This document shows positions 44,066 to 51,810 of a stretch of 64,000 nucleotides of DNA, in pieces (positions within the stretch are counted from its first letter, which is position 1; every line of letters starts with the position of its first letter). This stretch comes from Chloroflexota bacterium (GTDB taxonomy: Bacteria; Chloroflexota; Anaerolineae; Aggregatilineales; Phototrophicaceae): the NCBI GenBank assembly GCA_028873975.1, contig JAPPMO010000107.1, forward strand, positions 55,147 to 119,146, written 5' to 3'. Made by a program: the position numbers and the translations under genes. The notes below the pieces were generated by a model that worked only from the letters and a program-made list of their open reading frames with translations, did not search any database and was not told the DNA's origin.

Positions 44066-44503
44066 TCAGGGAGATGGGGTCTGATTACCTTGCCGATGAT
44101 CTGATGTTCGTCGCCATATCAACCATGCCGCCAACAGCGATCCATAGCAATTGGCGAGAAAATCGATCCAGGAAGGATAACGATCCGGCGACAGCGTTTG
44201 CAGGTACTCGGCGCACCCGCCGAGGCAGAGCGCGATAATACAGGCGAGCGCAATACTTGCGCGGGTTGGGATTGAAGCGGACAAAGCCCACTGCCACAGC
44301 GCGCAAGTTAGCGCGAACGCCAGCAAATGGGTGCAGGTGAAAAACAGTTCGCGCAGGAAAGTCTGCGGTCCTGAGGGCAAGCCCAGATTGATGATGGGAT
44401 CGGCTTCCGGCTGTATCAACGAGATGGTGATCCAGATGGACCAGATAATTGCCGAGGCCCAGCGCAAGGGGGGACGATGAAACCAGGATGGGATCTGTTT
44501 CAA
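44066..44503 (-). CDS. VanZ-like membrane protein (TTG start)
   Basis: 145 residues with four hydrophobic segments. The VanZ hallmark is the short loop between the last two segments, AEYLQTLSPDRYPSWIDFLANCYGSLLAAWL, together with a His in the second helix (CTHLLAFALTCAL). Function of VanZ-like proteins is mostly unknown; the namesake gives low-level teicoplanin resistance. TTG at 44503 is the only reasonable start and has a weak AGG upstream. It is 87 bases upstream of the propeller-SH3 gene on the same strand. Confidence 0.75.
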   Translation of the reverse strand: MKQIPSWFHRPPLRWASAIIWSIWITISLIQPEADPIINLGLPSGPQTFLRELFFTCTHLLAFALTCALWQWALSASIPTRASIALACIIALCLGGCAEYLQTLSPDRYPSWIDFLANCYGSLLAAWLIWRRTSDHRQGNQTPSP

Positions 44504-44582
44504 TGCTAAAACCTAATTCCTATCGTCTAACTTGCGTCAGCTTAGCAGAGGGAGCAAATGCGGGTCAAGCGAAATGATTTGC

Positions 44583-44907
44583 TCGGGTGCATTTCAGATT
44601 ATTGGCAATTAACCACCGAGGACACCGAGGGTCGCGTAGACACTGACCGGCAGCATCGAGATTTAAGCTCTTGCCTGCCAAAAAGGAGGCGATGTAGGGG
44701 CGTTTGACGGTCAGTGTCGGCGGTCAGTGTCTACGCGACCTACGCGACCCGCTGAAACGCCCGCAAACAGAAATGATCTTTTGTATTTCTCTGTGCGCTC
44801 TGTGGCTCTGTGGTGAATTTTCAGTTTGTTCGTTGCATTGCTCCACTAGATAACATTTTGAAGCGATTGCCCTGTGAACATCTGCCAAAATATTGAAATG
44901 CACCCGA
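44583..44907. repeat. Mosaic palindromic element with terminal inverted repeats (copy B)
   Basis: A perfect 14-bp terminal inverted repeat, TCGGGTGCATTTCA at 44583-44596 and its complement at 44894-44907, bounds a 325-base non-coding element. Inside are a left CACCGAG arm (from 44611), a perfect 20-bp inverted repeat (44630-44649 with 44721-44740), a right CTCTGTGCGCTCTGTGG arm (44789-44817) and the outer motif GAAGCGATTGCCCTG (44860-44874). It has no ORF, so it could only move with help in trans (MITE-like). It fills most of the 44504-44935 gap. Confidence 0.75.
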
Positions 44908-44935
44908 TTTGCTCTGTTTGACCATGGACAGCGCG

Positions 44936-45268
44936 TCAGTTTATGTTGTCCTCGATCAGATATTCCACCATGCCTTGCAGGTCCATTGCTGCCGCGAAGG
45001 TTCGGGCATCGAGGATTATTCGCGGACAGATTTGGCCTTCGATGTCGGCCAAAAGCGCTTCCGCCGCTTCTTGCAGGTTGGGCGGCAAATCGTCTTGCAG
45101 CAAAATGAAAGCCAGATTTTCCGCCGCAGCCTCAGCGAGACCATTCGCCCAATATGTCCGCGCCAGCCCGTAAAAGCTGCGCAAAAGCGCGAACTGATTC
45201 CCGCTAAAATAAGCGTCACGCATCTGGTAAAGGAGAATTACTTCGGACTTGGCGATCGCCTCGTTCAT
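44936..45268 (-). CDS. Small helical protein, TPR-like, unknown function
   Basis: 110 residues, acidic, almost all predicted alpha-helix. Segments such as QFALLRSFYGLARTYWANGL and AAENLAFILLQDDLPPNLQEA have the spacing of a single tetratricopeptide-like helical pair. It contains no recognised motif. It begins 21 bases after the RdhA-like gene on the same strand, so it is likely co-transcribed and may be an accessory protein. ATG 45268 is used; TTG 45280 is an alternative. Confidence 0.5.
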   Translation of the reverse strand: MNEAIAKSEVILLYQMRDAYFSGNQFALLRSFYGLARTYWANGLAEAAAENLAFILLQDDLPPNLQEAAEALLADIEGQICPRIILDARTFAAAMDLQGMVEYLIEDNIN

Positions 45269-45289
45269 CACTTGGCTCAATATCGTGAC

Positions 45290-46507
45290 TTATGCGCTGG
45301 GCTGGCGCCACCACCAACCGGCGGTGCGCCGCCCGCCGTATTTGAGTTTTTTGTCGAGCCAGAGCGCCAGCCGGCGCCAGCGATTGCCGAGCATCCAGCG
45401 AAGGAGGCGGTTAAATGCCAGGCTGAAATCCTTGTTGTAGGGGCAGACACGGATGCAAATGGAACAATCCGTACCTTGATTCGCCCAAAACTTGAAGCAT
45501 TTCTTGGCGTCGATCGTCCACTTTCTGACGCCCTTAATGTGCGAGATCTTGTCATTGATAAAAGCCGGTTCGTCGAACTGGATCGCCTTGACTGGGCAAG
45601 CGACGCTGCAGCGGCGACAGGTATTGCAGGTTTCGGTCACGCCGAAGTCGATCGGTTCGTCGGCATTCAGGGGCAGATCCGTGAAAATCTTGGCAATGCG
45701 CACCCGGGGACCAAATTCCGGCGTGATGAGCAGACCATGCCGACCGTATTGTCCCAGCCCCGCCTGAACGGCCAGCGGGATAGACAACGCCGTGTCGTTG
45801 AGACTGGCGACAGCCCGGTAGCCAAGATTGCGAATGTATTGCGTGATCGACAGCACGGCGATGATATCGCGGCTGTATCCTTGTCCGGTGGCGGCGCCGC
45901 TCAAGGCGGATGGCACGGTCTGGATGGTCTGGTGGTGCATTTCGTTGACGATCACCACCACGCTTGACAAGTCCTCCGGCAAGTCCATCGGCTTGTCGGT
46001 CAGTTTCTGGCGGCTGTAATTGTGCGTGTAGACCCAGCGTTCGTCATAGTCGCAGACGCCAATGGCATCCGCGCCAAGGAACTTGCCAGCCCGCTTGAGC
46101 TCGGCCGTGTTTTCTTCGGCGCTGCCCTCGATTTTGCGCCTGGCGCCCTCGCGAAACATGGTGTAAGAATCGAGGAAGCCCTCTTTGCGATCCGCGGACA
46201 TTTCCAACAGATCCGATGTGAAATCCGCAATATACCAGGCGGCGTTGCGCAGGGCGTAGTCGCGGTGTTGAAAGCCCTCTACCTTTCGGAATTCCGCCAA
46301 GTCGGTGAAATACGATTCGAAGAACTTCCGCGAGCGGGCGGAGCGCACGTCATCGTCCCACACCGCTCGGTTGAACATGTCATATTTTTGATTGAAGCGC
46401 TGAAACTCTTCGGATACTTCAAAGCCGGTCTTGGCGTCTATGGGCTTTTGGCAGACGCAACTTTCGCAAGAACAATCACGAGACTTCACGCGAGCTGATT
46501 CGATCAT
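45290..46507 (-). CDS. Reductive-dehalogenase-like Fe-S protein, cytoplasmic
   Basis: 405 residues. Two [4Fe-4S] motifs lie near the C-terminus: CNTCRRCSVACP (294-305) and C337 followed by CSICIRVCP (348-356), the pattern of RdhA and the related QueG family. The middle (VVVIVNEMHHQTIQTVPS; VASLNDTALSIPLAVQAGLGQYGRHGLLITPEFG) matches the corrinoid-binding nitroreductase-like domain of reductive dehalogenases. There is no Tat signal and no RdhB anchor gene, so respiratory use is unlikely. The N-terminus carries an extra CSCESCVC cluster. Role could be cytoplasmic dehalogenation or another corrinoid-dependent reduction. Confidence 0.78.
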   Translation of the reverse strand: MIESARVKSRDCSCESCVCQKPIDAKTGFEVSEEFQRFNQKYDMFNRAVWDDDVRSARSRKFFESYFTDLAEFRKVEGFQHRDYALRNAAWYIADFTSDLLEMSADRKEGFLDSYTMFREGARRKIEGSAEENTAELKRAGKFLGADAIGVCDYDERWVYTHNYSRQKLTDKPMDLPEDLSSVVVIVNEMHHQTIQTVPSALSGAATGQGYSRDIIAVLSITQYIRNLGYRAVASLNDTALSIPLAVQAGLGQYGRHGLLITPEFGPRVRIAKIFTDLPLNADEPIDFGVTETCNTCRRCSVACPVKAIQFDEPAFINDKISHIKGVRKWTIDAKKCFKFWANQGTDCSICIRVCPYNKDFSLAFNRLLRWMLGNRWRRLALWLDKKLKYGGRRTAGWWWRQPSA

Positions 46508-46609
46508 CACCGGATCACCGAAAGGCCAACTACATTGCTACGATATTAACATCAAGTGGCATGGCTTGCTATCTACGGCATTGCCAGGGTCCAAGAGTCA
46601 GGGGCAAGC

Positions 46610-47731
46610 TCAGTGGTCGAGGACGGTGGCGCTGGACCGATGCCAACTGATTTTCACGGCTTGTCCGATTGCCAGCGCAGCCTTGTCTTGCCCGTCTACA
46701 TTCTGCATGCGCGCGACCAGGTTGGTATCCTCGGCGATGCGCAGGGTGTAGCGGGTATCCGTGCCGATGTACTGGCTGTCAACCAGAACGGCATCTAAAG
46801 TAGTCATATCCCCCTGCTGGAAATCGCCCGAAGTCAGTTGATCGAATATGCCGATTCGTTCGGGCCGCAGGGCTAGAGTCACATCGCCGCTCGCCGCTTG
46901 CAGGGCATCGGATAATAGCGCGGGAATGACATCGCCTGTCGGCAGTTGAACCATGCCGCGACCTGCGGAATCGCGGTCGAGCAGGGTGGCTGGAATGAAA
47001 TTCGTCTCGCCGATGAAATCCGCCACGAAGCGCGTGCCCGGACGTTCGTAAATCTCTTCGGGCTTACCCACTTGCAGCATCTTGCCTTCGTTCATGACAG
47101 CGATGCGATCGGCCATGGTGATGGCTTCTTCCTGGTCGTGGGTCACATAAATGAAGGTGATGCCGACATCTCGCTGCAGGGCTTTGAGTTCGTACTGCAT
47201 ATTCTTGCGCAGTTTCAGATCAAGCGCGCCGAGCGGTTCATCCAGCAGCAGGACCGCCGGTTGCTTGACCAGCGCGCGAGCCAGCGCCACTCGCTGCTGC
47301 TGGCCGCCCGATAGCTGATGCGGCTTGCGCTTGGCAACCCCGGGCAAGCGCACCATCTCCAAGGCTTCCTCGGCGCGCTTCCGCGCTTCTTTTTTGCCCA
47401 AGCCTTCCATTTGCAGGCCGAACATGACGTTCTGTTCGACCGTCAGATGGGGGAAGAGCGCGTAGTCCTGAAATACGGTGTTGACTGGACGATGGTAAGC
47501 CGGGATGCCTTCCATGGCGCGGCCACGGATCAGGATGCGCCCGGCCGTCGGCTGCTCGAACCCGGCGATCAAGCGCAGGGTCGTGGTTTTGCCGCAGCCG
47601 CTGGGTCCGAGCAGGGCGAAAAACTCGCCGTCGGCGATCTGCACGCTAACCTGGTCGACCGCGCGCACGATCGTTCCGCCGGACTCGAACTCCTTGACGA
47701 TATCGCTCAGCTCGACGTCGGTTGTCGACAT
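46610..47731 (-). CDS. potA: Spermidine/putrescine ABC transporter ATPase PotA
   Basis: 373 residues. Walker A GPSGCGKTT, Q-loop VFQDYALFPHLTV, signature LSGGQQQRVALARAL, Walker B VLLLDEPLGALD and the switch His are present. The C-terminal TOBE region (after residue 280, including LALRPERIGIF) is typical of PotA/FbpC ATPases. Location with PotB, PotC and PotD proteins makes a polyamine importer the best assignment. Gene order is PotB-PotC-PotD-PotA, with PotA last and separated from PotD by a hairpin. Confidence 0.9.
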   Translation of the reverse strand: MSTTDVELSDIVKEFESGGTIVRAVDQVSVQIADGEFFALLGPSGCGKTTTLRLIAGFEQPTAGRILIRGRAMEGIPAYHRPVNTVFQDYALFPHLTVEQNVMFGLQMEGLGKKEARKRAEEALEMVRLPGVAKRKPHQLSGGQQQRVALARALVKQPAVLLLDEPLGALDLKLRKNMQYELKALQRDVGITFIYVTHDQEEAITMADRIAVMNEGKMLQVGKPEEIYERPGTRFVADFIGETNFIPATLLDRDSAGRGMVQLPTGDVIPALLSDALQAASGDVTLALRPERIGIFDQLTSGDFQQGDMTTLDAVLVDSQYIGTDTRYTLRIAEDTNLVARMQNVDGQDKAALAIGQAVKISWHRSSATVLDH

Positions 47732-47746
47732 GTGAGGGACCTGTTT

Positions 47747-47777
47747 GGCAGGAGAACCTTCGACCGATTCTCCCGCC
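47747..47777 (-). terminator. Hairpin between PotD and PotA genes
   Basis: GGCAGGAGAA (47747-47756) pairs with TTCTCCCGCC (47768-47777), nine of ten pairs, with an 11-base loop. It lies between the PotD stop and PotA start. No T-run follows on the coding strand. Confidence 0.5.
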
Positions 47778-47793
47778 TTAGGCGCGCTGGCGC

Positions 47794-48879
47794 TTATTGC
47801 CCCAGGAAGATCAGCATCTCGTCCCAGGCGTTGTTGATGAGCTCTTCCGCTTCGGCGCCGACATCAATGATGGCGAAGAGATTCGCCACTTGTTCCGGCG
47901 TCGGGAAGATAGCGGGGTCGTTGAGAATCTCCTCGTCGATGAAACCCGATTCAATCGAAGCCTGATTGGGAGAGGCGTACCAAATGTAATTGGTCAAATC
48001 CGCCCCGACTTTGGCGTCGAGTATGTAGTCGATGAATACATTCGCCAATTCAGGATTGGGCGCGTCGACCGGGATTGCCAGGTTGTCGATCCACACATTG
48101 CTGCCTTCGTCGGGGATGGCGTAGGCGTAGTCATCGCATTCACAATCCCAGGATATCTGCAATATGTCGCCATTGTATTCGATGGCGATATCAACTTCGC
48201 CGCGCTCCAGCAGGACTTGGCCGTCATCGGCGGCGACGGCGACCACATTGCCGCCGCGCTCTAGCAGGTAATCGCGGGCGGCGACGATTTCATCGCCGTC
48301 GGTGGTGTTGGGGTCGGTGCCGAGGAAGAGGTGGGCGATGCCGAACATCGTCTGGCGGTCGTCTAGCCAGGCGACGCTGCCGTCGTGCGCCCAGACCTGG
48401 TCCCAAGATGTAATGCCATCAGGGAAGACTTCGGTGCGATAACCGACGCCGACAGTGCCCCATTGATACGGCAGAGAATAGGTATTGTCCGGGTCATAAG
48501 GGGCGTTGAGCAAGTCGGGAATCAGGTTGGGGATGTTGGGAATCATGTCTTTGTCGAGCGGGATTAGCAAGCCTTCTTCCGCCATGCGCTGGACGGTGCC
48601 GCCGCTGGGCACGATCAGGTCATAACCCGGATTGCCCTGGCGGATGCGCGCGAGCATGGCTTCGTTGCTCTCATAGATATCGTAATTCACGCTGACGCCG
48701 CAAGCATCTTCGAAGTTGGGGACGGTATCTTCAGCGATATATGTCGACCAATTGAAAATGCTAAGCGTCTGCCCTTCGAATCCTTCGGGGCAGGTCCAGG
48801 CTGCGTATTCATGGCTGTCGGCATAGACCAGCGGCAGCGCGAGCAGCATGACAACGAGCAAAAGTCCAGTTTTCTTCAT
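47794..48879 (-). CDS. potD: Polyamine-binding periplasmic protein PotD/PotF
   Basis: 361 residues. Signal sequence MKKTGLLLVVMLLALPLVYA, cleaved near YADSHEY, without lipobox. The mature start LSIFNWSTYIAEDTVPNFE is the PotD/PotF hallmark (the NW-Y part lines the polyamine site). Acidic residues such as YDIYESNEAML and GVGYRTEVF support a cationic ligand. GGAGGAGATACATA precedes the ATG; a longer in-frame start lacks a signal peptide and is rejected. It should bind putrescine or spermidine. Confidence 0.92.
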   Translation of the reverse strand: MKKTGLLLVVMLLALPLVYADSHEYAAWTCPEGFEGQTLSIFNWSTYIAEDTVPNFEDACGVSVNYDIYESNEAMLARIRQGNPGYDLIVPSGGTVQRMAEEGLLIPLDKDMIPNIPNLIPDLLNAPYDPDNTYSLPYQWGTVGVGYRTEVFPDGITSWDQVWAHDGSVAWLDDRQTMFGIAHLFLGTDPNTTDGDEIVAARDYLLERGGNVVAVAADDGQVLLERGEVDIAIEYNGDILQISWDCECDDYAYAIPDEGSNVWIDNLAIPVDAPNPELANVFIDYILDAKVGADLTNYIWYASPNQASIESGFIDEEILNDPAIFPTPEQVANLFAIIDVGAEAEELINNAWDEMLIFLGQ

Positions 48880-48982
48880 TATGTATCTCCTCCGAATCCT
48901 ACTGGGGTAAACGTTATTCAGGACGCGGCGCGCCCCTGCTTGCCGCGAAATGCCGCCAAGGCAGCTGGCGGCGGACAATGAA

Positions 48983-49885
48983 TCAAGCGCGAGCCACAGC
49001 CCGCCCCTGTATTGTAAGCGAAATGCCGATAAAAAATGTACTCAAGACCATCATGATTGTCGATATCGCGTTGACTTCCGGCGTGACCGTCAGCTTGAGC
49101 AGTCCGTAAACGAAGACGGGCAGCGTCGTGGTGCCAACGCCAGAGGTAAAGAATGTGATGACAAAATCATCAAGCGAAAGCGTGAAAGCCAGTAGCGCGC
49201 CCGAGATGACCCCGGGCAAGATCAACGGAAAGGTCACAAGCCAAAAGGTCTGCCAGGGGTTGGCGCCCAGATCGTTGGCGGCTTCTTCCAACTGGGGGTT
49301 CATGTCGGCCAGGCGCGCCCGCACCACGATGGCGACGAAGGATATGTTGAAGGTCACGTGAGCCGCGATAATGGTATGGAAGCCAGGGAAGATGCGCTCG
49401 CCGCTGATCAGCGCAAGCCAGTCGAATACGACCTTGAAAAAAATTGCCAAAGAGATGGCTTGCGTGATCTCTGGGATGACGACCGGGAAAAAGAGCAGGG
49501 CATCCAGAAGCCTTTTCCCTTTATATTTGCCGCGGGCCATGCTCAACGCGATCATCGTCCCCAGCACGGTCGATATGGCGGTGGCAACCGTGCCGACGAA
49601 GAGGCTGTTGCGGAAGGCGTTTAGCATGAGCTCGGTAGAAAAGGCTGATTCCGCCCCCATCACGTTGTTCAGGATATTGCCATACCACCTCAAGGTGAAT
49701 CCAGTGAACGAAGCCACGGACCGGCTCTGGTTGAAGGAGAAGAGCACAAGCACCAGGATGGGCGCCCACAAGAAAAAATATGAAAAAACCGGGTTTAGCC
49801 ACAGTCCGATGACGCCGAGGCGACGCACCATTCGATTCCGGCTCATGGCATCTTCATTGATCAGTTGCTGATCTGCAGTCAACAC
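48983..49885 (-). CDS. potC: Polyamine ABC permease PotC
   Basis: 300 residues, six membrane segments. The coupling loop is LEEAANDLGANPWQTFWLVTFPLILPG (about residue 205) and FTLSLDDFVITFFTSGVG is the PotC hallmark. A GTG at 49885 is used because it lies two bases after the PotB stop with GAGG upstream; ATG 49846 would remove 13 N-terminal residues. It pairs with PotB. Confidence 0.9.
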   Translation of the reverse strand: MLTADQQLINEDAMSRNRMVRRLGVIGLWLNPVFSYFFLWAPILVLVLFSFNQSRSVASFTGFTLRWYGNILNNVMGAESAFSTELMLNAFRNSLFVGTVATAISTVLGTMIALSMARGKYKGKRLLDALLFFPVVIPEITQAISLAIFFKVVFDWLALISGERIFPGFHTIIAAHVTFNISFVAIVVRARLADMNPQLEEAANDLGANPWQTFWLVTFPLILPGVISGALLAFTLSLDDFVITFFTSGVGTTTLPVFVYGLLKLTVTPEVNAISTIMMVLSTFFIGISLTIQGRAVARA

Positions 49886-49887
49886 GG

Positions 49888-50745
49888 CTATGCGCCTCGA
49901 TCCCGCCGATTGGCAAGCAGGTAGACAAGCAGCGACAGCATCACGACCGCCATCATGACGATTGACAGCGCCGAGCCCAATGGCATATTGCCGGAACCGC
50001 CGAACTGATTATTGATCAAGTTGCCGATCATCAGCCCTTTGGCGCCGCCCAGCAAATCGGGCGTGACAAAGGCGCCGACCGATGGAATGAAGACCAGCGC
50101 GCAGCCGGCCAGCACGCCCGGCAAGGTCAGGGGCAAGACAACGCGAAGGAAGGCGCGCAAGTCATTTGCGCCGAGATCGTAGGCGGCATCTACATAGCGA
50201 AAATTGAAGCGCTCGACCGAGGCGTATATTGGCAGCACCATGAAGGGCAAGAAACCATATACCAGCCCTACCAGTACGGCAAACTGCGTATTGAGCATGG
50301 GTAAGGGATCGTCAATCAATCCCAGGCTCAGCAAGAAACCGTTAATTGTGCCTTCATCGCCGAGCAGAATGCGCCAGGCGTAAGTGCGGATCAAAAAATT
50401 CGTCCAAAAAGGCAAGATGACCAGGAACAGCGTGACTTGCTGAAAGAGGCGGTTGCGGCGCGTGCTGATGAAAAAGGCGAGTGGATAGCCTATCACAAGG
50501 CAAACCAGGGTTGTTAAAGCCGCCAAGCCGATCGACCGCCAAAGGATGATGGAGAAGATGCCAAGGGTTCGCTGATAATGCTCGATGGTGAATGGCATGA
50601 TTGCCACGCCGCCGCGCCCGCGCGACATAAAGCTGACAATCAAGACGATGACAAGAGGCAAGACAAAGAGAATCAGCAACCAGGCAATCGTGGGAACTGC
50701 CAGCAGGAATCCGCTCTCTCGTTTCCGCGCAAGCCAGGTTGTCAT
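49888..50745 (-). CDS. potB: Polyamine ABC permease PotB
   Basis: 285 residues, six membrane segments. The coupling loop is VDAAYDLGANDLRAFLRVVLPLTLPG and SVGAFVTPDLLGGAKGLMIGNLI is the PotB hallmark. First gene of the Pot operon, divergent from the amine oxidase cluster across a repeat-filled 394-base gap. Confidence 0.9.
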   Translation of the reverse strand: MTTWLARKRESGFLLAVPTIAWLLILFVLPLVIVLIVSFMSRGRGGVAIMPFTIEHYQRTLGIFSIILWRSIGLAALTTLVCLVIGYPLAFFISTRRNRLFQQVTLFLVILPFWTNFLIRTYAWRILLGDEGTINGFLLSLGLIDDPLPMLNTQFAVLVGLVYGFLPFMVLPIYASVERFNFRYVDAAYDLGANDLRAFLRVVLPLTLPGVLAGCALVFIPSVGAFVTPDLLGGAKGLMIGNLINNQFGGSGNMPLGSALSIVMMAVVMLSLLVYLLANRRDRGA

Positions 50746-50833
50746 GGAACAGGCTTTTGTGAAAAGAACCTCGATCTATATGCGAAAGCTGTCTACAACT
50801 CTTACTCTGCCGACACTCGGCTAAAGCCCCGTC

Positions 50834-50863
50834 ATTCTAGCTTATCTTCCGGCTTTGCGCTAA
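50834..50863 (-). promoter_or_regulatory. Possible promoter for the Pot operon
   Basis: On the minus strand TTAGCG (50863-50858), an 18-base spacer and TAGAAT (50839-50834) lie about 90 bases before the PotB start. The -10 lies within one arm of an imperfect inverted repeat (50828-50841 with 50908-50921, 13 of 14 pairs), which could act as an operator. Confidence 0.35.
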
Positions 50864-50880
50864 GGTTGACTGTATGCTCG

Positions 50881-51136
50881 CAGGGCAATCGCATCAAAAT
50901 GATAGCGGCTAAAATGACGGGAATCTAAACCGAATATTAACCACAGAGAACACAGAGGGCACAGAGAAAAAAATAAAATGTCTTATTTCAACTGAGATTT
51001 CGAGTGGATAATCACGTTTCGCTTATCTTTCATTCTTATGCTTCGTCTTGGATTTTAGAAGAAATGTCGTCTGAACACCAAGTAACTCTGCGCGCTCTGC
51101 GCTCTCTGTGTTGAATAATTTGATGTGATGGCTCTG
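50881..51136. repeat. CACAGAG-type palindromic repeat, copy C, with both outer motifs
   Basis: This is the copy that shows both outer ends: CAGGGCAATCGCATCAAA at 50881-50898 and the degenerate complement TTTGATGTGATGGCTCTG at 51119-51136. Inner arms are ACCACAGAGAACACAGAGG (from 50940) and CTCTGCGCGCTCTGCGCTCT (from 51087). It fills the divergent gap between the Pot operon and the amine-oxidase operon and ends three bases before the GNAT ATG. Confidence 0.75.
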
Positions 51137-51139
51137 TGT

Positions 51140-51805
51140 ATGCCCGGCAAACCTGAAAGCTTGAGCGATCTGCAAATCCTCAATACCTTGCCAATACACG
51201 CTGTCGGCGTCAGTGAAACCGTACGCGAGGCATTTGGCGTGGGACCAGGCGACGCTTGTGACGATTGCATGACGCCGGCGCATGTTCGCGCGCAAATTGG
51301 ACGATTTCCGGAGGGACAGTTTTCAGCTACAGTCGATGGCGGGGAAGTCGTCGGCATGGCCGCGACCATGCGCACGTCGCGCCCGCCTAGCGAAAAGGCG
51401 CTGGGCTGGCTGGCGGCTATTGGCGATCTGGCAATAAGCGCGCATGAACCGGCGGGGCGCTGGCTCTACGGCGCCGAGATGGCGGTGCGTCCGCAATATC
51501 AGGGGCGCGGCATCGGGACCAAGCTGTATCAGGCGCGCTTTCAACTGGCGCGTTCGCTGAACTTGCGCGGATGGTATGCGGTAGGTATGCTGATGGGTTA
51601 TGCAAGATACGCAAGCGAGATGGATGTGATCACCTATGGGGAAAAGGTAATGGCGCGCGAACTCCGCGATCCAACGGTGACCATGCAAATGAATCGCGGA
51701 TTTCGCGTCGACTATGTGGTTGCGGACTATCTCGACGAGCCGGCGGCGGGCGACGCCGGCGTGCTGATCGTTTGGGAAAATCCTGATTACAAAGCTGGAG
51801 CTTGA
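51140..51805 (+). CDS. GNAT N-acetyltransferase of the polyamine locus
   Basis: 221 residues. The acetyl-CoA loop is YQGRGIGTKLYQARFQLA (about residues 118-135). The C-terminal block ELRDPTVTMQMNRGF followed by VLIVWENPDYKAG matches the N-terminal GNAT domain of fused GNAT-nitrilase proteins such as Bacillus subtilis YhcX. Here the hydrolase is a separate gene 1.3 kb downstream. Start ATG 51140 matches the MPG start of the paralogue at 41574; ATG 51128 and GTG 51125 lie inside repeat copy C. No clear Shine-Dalgarno. The stop is five bases before the amine oxidase start. Likely role: acetylating a polyamine before oxidation. Confidence 0.82.
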   Translation: MPGKPESLSDLQILNTLPIHAVGVSETVREAFGVGPGDACDDCMTPAHVRAQIGRFPEGQFSATVDGGEVVGMAATMRTSRPPSEKALGWLAAIGDLAISAHEPAGRWLYGAEMAVRPQYQGRGIGTKLYQARFQLARSLNLRGWYAVGMLMGYARYASEMDVITYGEKVMARELRDPTVTMQMNRGFRVDYVVADYLDEPAAGDAGVLIVWENPDYKAGA

Positions 51806-51810
51806 GGCGC

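Noticed and set aside
44504-44935. Insertion sequence
   Set aside because: Terminal inverted repeats are present but there is no transposase or coding sequence, so it is listed as a repeat element.
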